Source: Bacillota bacterium (GTDB lineage: Bacteria; Bacillota; Clostridia; Oscillospirales; Ruminococcaceae). From it: a DNA stretch of 5,635 nt. Both the position numbers and the translations under genes were made by a program. Below, piece after piece: positions 1 to 5,632 of the stretch; positions within the stretch are counted from its first letter, which is position 1, and every line of letters begins with the position of its first letter. The stretch spans positions 1 through 5,635 of the forward strand of contig JAEWNU010000044.1 in the NCBI GenBank assembly GCA_023456995.1, given 5' to 3'. The notes under the pieces were generated by a model, which did no database searches, was not told the origin of the DNA, and saw only the letters and a program-made list of their open reading frames with translations.

Positions 1-144
1 CAACGGAGCGTCCGTTCCCCCACTGTTGCTATCAGATAGCACTGCTGCGTCGGACATCGCGACCGAAGCAGTTGACTGCACACAGGCACTGCAAATCATC
101 AACGCGATGGCAAAAACAATCCACCACATACTTTTTAACCGCAT
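1..144 (-). CDS. Putative lipoprotein, N-terminal 48 residues only (runs off left edge)
   Basis: This open frame starts at the ATG at 144-142 and continues to the window edge without a stop, so only the N-terminus is visible. A GAGGGG ribosome binding site lies 7 nt upstream of the ATG. The translation opens MRLKSMWWIVFAIALMICSA and then Cys21: a basic n-region (R2, K4), a hydrophobic core (residues 6-17) and a lipobox-like C-S-A-C ending at Cys21. After this comes a Ser/Thr/Ala/Gly-rich stretch typical of the linker behind a lipidated cysteine. The inferred product is a membrane-anchored extracytoplasmic lipoprotein of unknown function. It starts 50 bp after the stop of another predicted lipoprotein on the same strand, with no terminator between them, so co-transcription is likely. 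Cysteine at lipobox position -3 is unusual. A longer frame covering 32-265 overlaps it but shows no signal peptide of this kind. Confidence 0.7.
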   Translation of the reverse strand, partial: MRLKSMWWIVFAIALMICSACVQSTASVAMSDAAVLSDSNSGGTDAPL

Positions 145-156
145 TATATAACCCCT

Positions 157-176
157 CGACTTTCTGTCCGACTTTC
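157..176. repeat. Short direct repeat between the two lipoprotein genes
   Basis: The 8-mer CGACTTTC occurs at 157-164 and again at 169-176, a 12-bp period. It lies in the 50-bp gap between the lipoprotein genes, just upstream of the GAGGGG site of the second one. A perfect palindrome, CTGTACAG, lies beside it at 181-188. Function is unknown and chance is a fair explanation. Confidence 0.35.
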
Positions 177-194
177 CTTGCTGTACAGTAAAAA

Positions 195-1706
195 TCAACT
201 CGGCATATATCGTATCTGAATCGGCGGTTTATCGCCCCAGAACAGTTCGGCTGTGCCGTCACCATTTATCTCAACTGATAGGATATTGATAGAAAACTTT
301 GCAAAGGCACGCATCGTCATGTCAGTTTTATATTCGCGCAGGAGTTGACCCTCCCAATCCAACACCGCCAGCGTCACCGGTAACGCCTCGGTCTGTTGCG
401 GAGTACCCTGCCAAAGTACGCCAGAACCAAAGGTGTAGGGACGATGCGCAACAAGTAGAACGTGGTTTGTCGCATCAACCGCTGTGCCAACCACAATTCG
501 CGCGATACCGTTCATCGATTTATTATAAGGGTTTTGCTGTGTACCAAAATCAAATTTCAGCCCCGACGATAAGGGCGCACCGGAGGAGACATCATAAAAC
601 CGAAGCGCATCAAAAGTGTTAGCCCAAATACGATCGTTATCTAAAAAATAAAGTTGATCCAATTGCGAGCCGGCAAATAAGAACTCAATCCCCTCTGGCC
701 CGCGCAAAACATAATCGCACCCGCCAGGCGACTCAAAATAGTTTCGATCATCGGCGGTATAGAGCTGGCGCGATCCATCTGGAGAGTTGGCAACCAGCTT
801 GCCAAGCATCGACTCCGTATAGTTTCGGGTAACGTTATACCCTAAAGCTTCGTCGTCAAAACTTAGTTTACAGGTAATTTTGCCATTTGAAATCAGCGCT
901 GTTTTTGTCTGCATATTTAGTGAAACATCAAGCACATACAGTGGATTTTGCTGATCATTGAGCCACGCCTCTTGGTCTATCCCATGCGCAGTGTTATAAA
1001 GCGCATTTGAAAAAGAAGCATCTGTCACCGGCACAGTCTGCTCAACTACCTTCCCCTCCGGAGCCGCAAGCCGGAACCGTAGCACATCTTTTGACCGAGA
1101 TGAATCGTAATCAATGGTATATTGCAGCTGCACTTCACCGTCAGCTGTTAGCTCGTTAAACAGGTTATAGCTATAATAATAGTGATTGGGGTTTTCGCCC
1201 AGCGAGCGCAAACCTTCTTCTGTAAGCGCAAGCGTAAAACAACTTGCTTCGGTCTGTCCTGTCTCATTTTTACGCCAGATTTCGAAGGTGATCGAGTCGG
1301 TGTGTGGCGTCAGCCGCTGCATCGGTTCGGTAATTCTAATGGAATTGTGCCACTGTGAATCTACCGTCTTAAGATAATCGCCCTGATCTGTGAATAGCTG
1401 GGTAGATATATTATAAAACACATCGTCGGGGCTATATATTTTGTTGAAAGAGTCAGGCATAGCCTGTTGGTAGATAACAGCATAGCCCTTCCCAAAGGCT
1501 GTTATACCCAATATATCATACGATTCATTAGGCCGGAGAAAATGCAGCTGAACGCTATTATAATCCAGCAGCTCAAATTCGCTGTCAATGGTCGGCTGGG
1601 AGGATGATTCGGCAATACTGCTATCAGGCGGCAACACGTACTGTCCAGCAGAACAGGCGCAAAAAAACAGCAGCATCGCCGCTATATAGATCATCTTCTT
1701 TTTCAT
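195..1706 (-). CDS. Predicted lipoprotein of unknown function, possibly beta-propeller-like (503 aa)
   Basis: I do not recognise a named family. The start is placed at the ATG at 1706 rather than the in-frame ATG at 1745. The 1706 ATG is preceded by an excellent GGGAGGGG site 4 nt upstream and begins a classic signal peptide: MKKK, a hydrophobic core (residues 5-15), then F-C-A-C with the lipidation candidate Cys18 and a Ser-rich linker to about residue 37. The longer start would bury this signal. The rest has no further membrane segment and looks beta-rich. Segments such as SPDGSRQLYTADD (about residues 307-319), LYFLDNDRIWANTFDALRFYD (split here as the stretch 352-372) and TLAVLDWEGQLLREY (445-459) alternate hydrophobic strands with D/G/N turns, as in propeller folds. 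That fold is inferred only. The product would be anchored outside the membrane. It lies downstream of cinA behind a hairpin and 50 bp before a second lipoprotein gene. Confidence 0.85.
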   Translation of the reverse strand: MKKKMIYIAAMLLFFCACSAGQYVLPPDSSIAESSSQPTIDSEFELLDYNSVQLHFLRPNESYDILGITAFGKGYAVIYQQAMPDSFNKIYSPDDVFYNISTQLFTDQGDYLKTVDSQWHNSIRITEPMQRLTPHTDSITFEIWRKNETGQTEASCFTLALTEEGLRSLGENPNHYYYSYNLFNELTADGEVQLQYTIDYDSSRSKDVLRFRLAAPEGKVVEQTVPVTDASFSNALYNTAHGIDQEAWLNDQQNPLYVLDVSLNMQTKTALISNGKITCKLSFDDEALGYNVTRNYTESMLGKLVANSPDGSRQLYTADDRNYFESPGGCDYVLRGPEGIEFLFAGSQLDQLYFLDNDRIWANTFDALRFYDVSSGAPLSSGLKFDFGTQQNPYNKSMNGIARIVVGTAVDATNHVLLVAHRPYTFGSGVLWQGTPQQTEALPVTLAVLDWEGQLLREYKTDMTMRAFAKFSINILSVEINGDGTAELFWGDKPPIQIRYMPS

Positions 1707-1800
1707 AGTGCCCCTCCCTTTACACCACAAGCGCAAACACGACAAGACAACTGTACTAATCCAAGGATGGCTGTCTTTGCAGTTCCACGCGGCATTCGCT

Positions 1801-1847
1801 ATTTGGTATCAGCGTACTGTTCATATAGTGGTCTGTTTTTACCAAAT
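1801..1847. repeat. 8-bp inverted repeat upstream of the 503-aa lipoprotein gene
   Basis: ATTTGGTA at 1801-1808 is the exact inverse of TACCAAAT at 1840-1847, with 31 bp between the arms. It lies in the 198-bp spacer between cinA and the lipoprotein gene, 95-141 bp upstream of the lipoprotein ATG. It could be an operator or a long-loop stem in a read-through transcript. I could not find a convincing sigma-A promoter in this spacer: the best minus-strand candidates have poor -35 or -10 boxes. Confidence 0.35.
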
Positions 1848-1854
1848 TATTGCA

Positions 1855-1892
1855 AATAGCGGGCACTTTCCCTAAAGAAATTACCCGCTATT
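1855..1892 (-). terminator. Terminator-like hairpin after cinA
   Basis: The arms AATAGCGGG (1855-1863) and CCCGCTATT (1884-1892) form a perfect 9-bp stem. The 20-nt interior can form a second small stem (TTTC 1867-1870 with GAAA 1877-1880). The hairpin begins 12 bp past the cinA stop, where a terminator is expected. In the minus direction it is followed by TGCAATAATTTGG, which is A/T-rich but lacks a clean T run, so termination may be leaky and allow read-through to the lipoprotein gene. Confidence 0.55.
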
Positions 1893-1904
1893 CTCGGAAT
1901 TTAT

Positions 1905-3164
1905 TTAGTTGCGTTTTTTTGCTGCGCGCAGCACCATTTCAAAGGCATGGGACGAAGACATATAACGGATATTCTCACGGTCGTCAGCCCGTCCGCGCGC
2001 CAAGTTTAATTCGCGCACTTCTTCTCCGCTGTTACTGACCACCGCTACATATACCCGGCCAACAGGTGCCCGGTCGGTTCCACCCGCTGGACCAGCCACA
2101 CCGGTGGTGGAAACCGCAATATCCGCACCAGTCAGCTTTCTGACGCCGCGCGCCATTTCAAGTGCACACTCGCGCGAAACAGCACCATTTTCCCGCAGGG
2201 TATTTTCGCTAACCCCTAGTGCCGCCTGCTTTAATGCGTTAGAATAGGCCACTACACCGCCCAAAAACATAGTCGAAGCCCCTGCAACATCCACAATCCG
2301 CTGTGCCACCAGCCCGCCCGTACAGCTTTCGGCGCAGGCAAAGGTCAGCTTTTTCTCTGCTAAAACAGCGACAACGGCCTCGTTGATCGTGTGGTAATCA
2401 AAGCCGTAAATCTCTTCGGGGTATAGCGCCACAATCTGCTCAACCACAGGTTCTATCAGCTTGCGCGCCTCCGACTCGGTGGCGGCCCTGGCTGTTACGC
2501 GCAGCTGGCATTCGGCAGTTTTTGCATAGGGCGCAATAGTCGGGTTGGTTGAGTTAACAAGCATATCCTTAAGTCGCGCTTCCAGCGCCGACTCGCCCAC
2601 ACCAAAAAAGTTAATGGTGCGCGACACCAACACGCCATCCCCGCCAAAGCGGCGTTGAAAATAATCGGTAACGGGGCCATTAAACATCGGGCGCATCTCG
2701 CGGGGTGGTCCAGGCATCATCACCGCCACTTTGCCGTTCTCCCCCTCAATGATGCAGCCGGGAGCGGTACCGTTAGGATTCTGGAGAATGATACACCCTT
2801 CAGGCATCATCGCCTGTTTGCGGTTGTTTTCGGTCATCTCGCGACCCACCCGATTAAAAAAGCCCTCAATGGTCTTTAGGCTCTCCTCATCCATCACAAG
2901 CTTGCGGTTAAAATAGTCAGCCACCGTTTCTTTTGTCAGATCATCATAAGTTGGGCCCAACCCGCCGGTAAGCAGTACAATGTCGCTACGTGAAAATGCG
3001 TCCTTTAAGCACTCTCGCAGACGACCGGGATTGTCCCCCACTACCTCGTGATGATAGACGTTAATCCCCAAGTGTGCCAAGCCGCGCGCGATGTCGGCGG
3101 CGTTGGTGTTTACCACATCGCCAAGCAAAAGCTCGGTTCCCACGCAGATAATTTCCGAATTCAT
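1905..3164 (-). CDS. cinA: CinA-family protein: MoaB-like domain plus nicotinamide-nucleotide amidase
   Basis: This is a full-length 419-residue CinA, close to the usual length of just over 400. The N-terminal MoaB/MogA-like (COG1058) domain covers about residues 3-170 and shows GTELLLGD (9-16), TGGLGPTYDDLT (66-77), PNGTAPG (130-136) and MPGPPREM (150-157). The C-terminal PncC-type amidase domain, about 262-415, shows AESCTGG (278-284, holding the conserved serine of the family's active site), AYSNALK (306-312), TTGVAGPAGG (353-362) and APVGRVYVA (366-374). Known members deamidate nicotinamide mononucleotide to nicotinate mononucleotide in pyridine-nucleotide recycling; an ADP-ribose pyrophosphatase activity is reported for the N-terminal domain of some. 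All key motifs are intact. The ATG follows a GGAGGAG site. In many Firmicutes cinA neighbours pgsA or recA and can be competence-induced; here it stands alone between a terminator and a hairpin, with no competence or SOS signal seen. Confidence 0.96.
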   Translation of the reverse strand: MNSEIICVGTELLLGDVVNTNAADIARGLAHLGINVYHHEVVGDNPGRLRECLKDAFSRSDIVLLTGGLGPTYDDLTKETVADYFNRKLVMDEESLKTIEGFFNRVGREMTENNRKQAMMPEGCIILQNPNGTAPGCIIEGENGKVAVMMPGPPREMRPMFNGPVTDYFQRRFGGDGVLVSRTINFFGVGESALEARLKDMLVNSTNPTIAPYAKTAECQLRVTARAATESEARKLIEPVVEQIVALYPEEIYGFDYHTINEAVVAVLAEKKLTFACAESCTGGLVAQRIVDVAGASTMFLGGVVAYSNALKQAALGVSENTLRENGAVSRECALEMARGVRKLTGADIAVSTTGVAGPAGGTDRAPVGRVYVAVVSNSGEEVRELNLARGRADDRENIRYMSSSHAFEMVLRAAKKRN

Positions 3165-3181
3165 TTACATATCTCCTCCAT
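3165..3181 (-). promoter_or_regulatory. cinA ribosome binding site with in-frame ATG-TAA and overlapping 6-codon ORF
   Basis: GGAGGAG at 3173-3179 lies 8 nt upstream of the cinA ATG. An ATG directly followed by TAA (3170-3165) sits between them, in frame with and abutting the cinA start. A second tiny frame, ATG at 3181-3179 encoding MEEICK, ends in a TGA (3163-3161) that overlaps the cinA ATG as ATGA. The site decides the cinA start: an in-frame extension upstream is blocked by the TAA. Confidence 0.75.
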
Positions 3182-3260
3182 TATCGGCCTGTTGCCGCAA
3201 TTTAATCAAAATCTCAAGGGGTCTATTAATGCTATATAAGGCTTTAGGTAACTGTAGCTT

Positions 3261-3288
3261 ATTATGAAAATGCGCCATACTGTTGCAA
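3261..3288 (-). promoter_or_regulatory. Candidate sigma-A promoter P2 for cinA
   Basis: Read on the minus strand, TTGCAA (3288-3283) is followed after 16 bp by CATAAT (3266-3261). The -10 matches TATAAT at 5 of 6 positions and the -35 matches TTGACA at 4 of 6. A transcript from here would have a leader of roughly 90 nt before the cinA ATG. Found by eye only. Confidence 0.4.
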
Positions 3289-3313
3289 AATTACGGGCAA
3301 AACACGACCGCCC

Positions 3314-3354
3314 TGCTAGTATATCCATAAATTCGCTTTAATGCTTAGTATATC
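3314..3354. repeat. Direct repeat of TAGTATATC in the cinA leader
   Basis: TGCTAGTATATC (3314-3325) and TGCTTAGTATATC (3342-3354) differ by one inserted T; the shared core TAGTATATC recurs with a 29-bp offset. Each copy contains TATACT on the minus strand. The right-hand copy is the -10 of candidate promoter P1. The left-hand copy has no good -35 upstream. Confidence 0.5.
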
Positions 3355-3375
3355 ACCACGAGTGTTATATTACAA
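3347..3375 (-). promoter_or_regulatory. Candidate sigma-A promoter P1 for cinA
   Basis: On the minus strand TTGTAA (3375-3370) and TATACT (3352-3347) are separated by 17 bp. The -10 matches consensus at 5 of 6 positions and the -35 at 4 of 6. It lies just downstream of the chemoreceptor terminator, as expected for the first promoter of the next unit. Its transcript would carry a leader of about 175 nt, long for an ordinary housekeeping gene. Confidence 0.45.
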
Positions 3376-3401
3376 TTTTGAGTTTGTAAAAACTGTACAA
3401 A

Positions 3402-3433
3402 ATGGGTGCTTTGCCCACAGGGAAAGCACCCAT
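3402..3433 (-). terminator. Strong intrinsic terminator of the chemoreceptor gene
   Basis: ATGGGTGCTTT (3402-3412) and AAAGCACCCAT (3423-3433) form a perfect 11-bp stem. The interior (3413-3422) can add CCC/GGG pairing around an ACA loop with one unpaired G. The hairpin starts 16 bp past the chemoreceptor stop. In the minus direction it is followed by TTTTGTACAGTTTTTAC, a broken U tract. The plus side also has a T run (3444-3450), so it could work both ways, but no plus-strand gene is present. Confidence 0.85.
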
Positions 3434-3448
3434 CTAAAATGTATTTTT

Positions 3449-5524
3449 TTAATATTTTGAGTCGTCTTTAAACTTTGGTACGTCCTGTTGGGAATCTTCG
3501 TCTAAAACTGTGTGCTCCTCTCGTTCCGAAACCACCGCTTCGGTAATGACAGCAGCTTCATCCTGAAGTTTAAACCTGCCAACCAAACTTTTCAGCGTCT
3601 GTGCCTGCGCTGAAAGTTCTTCTGAGGCGGCTGCACTTTGCTGCGCAGTTGCCGAGTTTGTCTGAATAACCACCGAAATTTGCTCGATGCCCTGCGTAAT
3701 CTGAACAACTTGAACGGCTTGGTTTTCAGACACGGCAGCGATCGCCTGCACCTTCTTGCTAGCGCTGGCAGCCTGTTCTACCACTTGGATGAGTGATTTT
3801 GCTGTTGCATCCGCGATTTTGGTTCCCTTTTGAACAGCGTTGATAGCACTTTCAATAAGTACTGTCGTACTTTTAGCCGCCTCGGCACTCTTACCAGCTA
3901 AATTACGCACCTCGTCGGCCACAACAGCAAACCCCTTGCCGGCTTCGCCCGCACGGGCGGCTTCAACCGCTGCGTTAAGAGCCAAAATATTGGTCTGAAA
4001 GGCGATATCGTCTATTGTTTTGATAATCTTACCGATCTCATTTGAAGCACCGGCAATTTCGTTCATGGCTGAAATCATGTGCGACATCTGCGCGTTGCTC
4101 TCATTGACGCCACTGCCAGACTGCTCGGAAAGGCGGCCCGCCTCACGCGCATTCTGAGCGCTGTCTTTAATCTGCGCCGAAATTGATTCCACCGTTGCTG
4201 AAAGCTGCTCAATAGCCGCAGCTTGTTCGGTCGCCCCTTGGCTCAGCGCCTGCGCTCCGCCAGAGACCTGATCAGAGCCACTGGCCACTTCGTTCGAAGC
4301 AATATTGATCTGCAATAGTGTCTGGTTCAGCGACATCATAATTCTGGACATAGCTGTTTTGATCTGTGCAAGATCGCCCGGAAATTCCGCCTCAGCTTTC
4401 AGCGTCAGATCACCGTTCGCCATTGCGCCCAGCACCCTATTGATATCATTAATTATCGCCTGCTGTGTCATGGTAATTCGCTCAGTTGCAGCTGCAAGCT
4501 TGCTGGTTTCGTCCCGGGTTGAGATAACCGGCACATCGGAATACAGATCTCCTTCAGCCAAAGCAGTCAGCCGATTTGCGCACAGCATGACAGGGCCGGC
4601 AATCTTTCTGGAAACCTTGCCCGCAATGATAACCGAGACTAGCAACGAAATTCCTAACAGTGCCAGCGTTACTGCTGAAGCGGTCAAAGCATCCTTTATA
4701 AAGTCCATTGCAGGAGCATGTATCGCTATGCTCCAGCCATTGGTACCCGCTACCGGCGCATAAGCGATATACCGCATTCCGCCGCCCCACGTGCAGGTGC
4801 TAAAACCGGTTCCGCCGCTTTGCATGGCGGCATGTACTTGCGCCAGTTTTGTCAGTGAAGCATCACTTTGCGCTGAGGTCCCCACATTTCCTCCAACCTC
4901 CATCGCGTCGCCATCAACGTGTGCGACCGTGTTACCAGCGGCATCAATCATATATGCACTGCTGTTTTCACTAATATTTATGGACGCCATAATATCATCT
5001 AAGAATTTCTCCGACGGCATAAAGCATACCGCACCGATTACGTTTGTTCCGGGAATCCCCTCTTTGCGCAGCGGCGCGGCAACTACAATAGTTTTTTCGT
5101 TGGTAGTTTCGTTAAGAGAAGGCCCTGACACAAAGGTCTCACCCTTCATGACCGCTTGGAAGTAATCTTCTTTGCTGTAATCTTTTGCGTCCAACACACC
5201 CTTGCCAGAAGCATCTATAATGTTTCCCTGCGAAAACCCATGCAAACCAACCCGCTGTGTCATAATACTACGCTTGTCAGTTACCAGTGTGGCAGGATTT
5301 GCAAGCCGGGGCGCACAACCGACCTCAAGCGCAATGCTCTGATACTTTTGCAACTCGTAGGAAACCCGCTCGGCAGCAAGGACGGCCGTTTCCTGCATGG
5401 TCTTATGGATAAGGTTCTGCGTACTAATATAATTTAAAGCAATAGCTGTCCCCCCTACCACTACTAGCGAAATGCACACCAATGAAATAATTGCGGTCAT
5501 AATTTTTGATTTAATGCTTTTCAT
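3449..5524 (-). CDS. Methyl-accepting chemotaxis protein with dCache sensor (691 aa)
   Basis: This is a transmembrane chemoreceptor. TM1 is at about residues 9-31. An extracellular double-Cache domain covers about 38-278, with cues such as [15 protein letters not shown] (121-135), a PL-R strand (151-153) and [15 protein letters not shown] (252-266). TM2 is at about 280-302. A HAMP domain follows (about 303-355; P311, GDL 325-327), then a second HAMP-like block (about 361-403, [18 protein letters not shown]), and the MA signalling coiled coil (about 404-653). The conserved hairpin tip is at 504-543, including EAARAGE (521-527). Likely methylation pairs are E439/Q440 and E635/E636, both in the Ala/Ser-rich context of the family. 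The last 38 residues form an acidic tail without the NWETF-type pentapeptide. The receptor should signal to CheA/CheW; its ligand is unknown, and I do not see the R-x-W-Y signature of amino-acid-binding dCache receptors. The ATG has only a modest GGA 8 nt upstream. Confidence 0.96.
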   Translation of the reverse strand: MKSIKSKIMTAIISLVCISLVVVGGTAIALNYISTQNLIHKTMQETAVLAAERVSYELQKYQSIALEVGCAPRLANPATLVTDKRSIMTQRVGLHGFSQGNIIDASGKGVLDAKDYSKEDYFQAVMKGETFVSGPSLNETTNEKTIVVAAPLRKEGIPGTNVIGAVCFMPSEKFLDDIMASINISENSSAYMIDAAGNTVAHVDGDAMEVGGNVGTSAQSDASLTKLAQVHAAMQSGGTGFSTCTWGGGMRYIAYAPVAGTNGWSIAIHAPAMDFIKDALTASAVTLALLGISLLVSVIIAGKVSRKIAGPVMLCANRLTALAEGDLYSDVPVISTRDETSKLAAATERITMTQQAIINDINRVLGAMANGDLTLKAEAEFPGDLAQIKTAMSRIMMSLNQTLLQINIASNEVASGSDQVSGGAQALSQGATEQAAAIEQLSATVESISAQIKDSAQNAREAGRLSEQSGSGVNESNAQMSHMISAMNEIAGASNEIGKIIKTIDDIAFQTNILALNAAVEAARAGEAGKGFAVVADEVRNLAGKSAEAAKSTTVLIESAINAVQKGTKIADATAKSLIQVVEQAASASKKVQAIAAVSENQAVQVVQITQGIEQISVVIQTNSATAQQSAAASEELSAQAQTLKSLVGRFKLQDEAAVITEAVVSEREEHTVLDEDSQQDVPKFKDDSKY

Positions 5525-5616
5525 TTTTTCATTCCGTCCTTTTCTTTAAGCGGACGATGACCGGTTGTATGCTTGGCCTGTTTAGATACGCCAACCCCCA
5601 AAGGCTTTCTAGACAT
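5521..5616 (-). CDS. Possible 31-aa basic leader ORF overlapping the chemoreceptor start
   Basis: An ATG at 5616-5614 opens a 31-codon frame that ends in TGA at 5523-5521, overlapping the chemoreceptor ATG as ATGA, the classic arrangement for translational coupling. A GGGGGA lies 7 nt upstream of the ATG as a possible ribosome binding site. The peptide begins [15 protein letters not shown], is rich in Lys, Arg and His, and has no membrane segment or known motif. A second 31-codon frame (5624-5529), shifted relative to this one, covers the same DNA, so an open frame of this length is weak evidence. It also conflicts with the candidate promoter at 5558-5584, which would start transcription inside it. 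I give it as a hypothesis only. Confidence 0.2.
   Translation of the reverse strand: MSRKPLGVGVSKQAKHTTGHRPLKEKDGMKK
5535..5556 (-). promoter_or_regulatory. Hairpin covering the chemoreceptor ribosome binding region
   Basis: In the minus-strand RNA, CGUCC (5556-5552) can pair with GGACG (5539-5535) across a 12-nt A-rich loop, with a U-G pair possible outside. The right arm holds most of the purine-rich AAGGACGGA stretch that would serve as Shine-Dalgarno for the chemoreceptor, so folding would hinder initiation unless ribosomes or a ligand open it. The stem is short and could be chance. Confidence 0.3.
5558..5584 (-). promoter_or_regulatory. Candidate sigma-D/sigma-28 motility promoter for the chemoreceptor
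   Basis: On the minus strand TAAA (5584-5581) is followed after 15 bp by ACCGGTCA (5565-5558). The flagellar sigma consensus is TAAA-N15-GCCGATAA; the -35 and spacing match fully and the -10 at 5 of 8 positions, including CCG. Start of transcription near 5550 would leave a 5' leader of about 26 nt that still contains the ribosome binding region. Chemoreceptor genes are commonly driven by this sigma factor. A rival sigma-A reading, TTGGCG-N17-CATACA (5594-5566), has a poorer -10. Confidence 0.35.
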
Positions 5617-5632
5617 TTAGCCATCCCCCAAA
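5590..5632. repeat. Direct repeat with 30-bp period upstream of the chemoreceptor
   Basis: On the minus strand TTTGGGGGATGGC (5632-5620) and TTTGGGGGTTGGC (5602-5590) match at 12 of 13 positions with a 30-bp offset, close to three helical turns. Similarity continues with gaps into TCTAGAAAGCC and TCTAAACAGGCC. Each copy leads into a small hairpin with a 12-nt loop: GGCT/AGCC (5603-5622) and TTGGC/GCCAA (5573-5594). The loops share TCTARA. The copies sit at the window edge, so further ones may lie beyond it. Confidence 0.6.

Noticed and set aside
32..265. Minus-strand 77-codon open frame
   Set aside because: It overlaps both the end of the 503-aa lipoprotein and the start of the left-edge lipoprotein; it lacks a ribosome binding site and its Cys/Arg-rich product resembles an out-of-frame translation.
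299..622. Plus-strand 107-codon open frame
   Set aside because: It is antisense to the lipoprotein gene, with a Pro/Arg-rich low-complexity product and no ribosome binding site.
1707..1745. N-terminal extension of the 503-aa lipoprotein by 13 residues
   Set aside because: The upstream ATG has no ribosome binding site and would place charged residues and a Cys before an otherwise perfect lipoprotein signal peptide; the ATG at 1706 has a strong GGGAGGGG.
1810..1830. SOS (LexA) box near GAACAGTACGC
   Set aside because: Only one half-site resembles GAAC; the matching GTTC half at the required spacing is missing.
3291..3316. GGGC/GCCC hairpin in the cinA leader as an attenuator
   Set aside because: The stem is only 4 bp with an 11-nt loop and a short A/T-rich tail; too weak to call.
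4305..4763. Plus-strand 152-codon open frame, and similar frames at 4791-5165 and 5156-5437
   Set aside because: All are antisense to the chemoreceptor, whose codon usage and domain matches are unambiguous; none has a convincing ribosome binding site or recognisable product.
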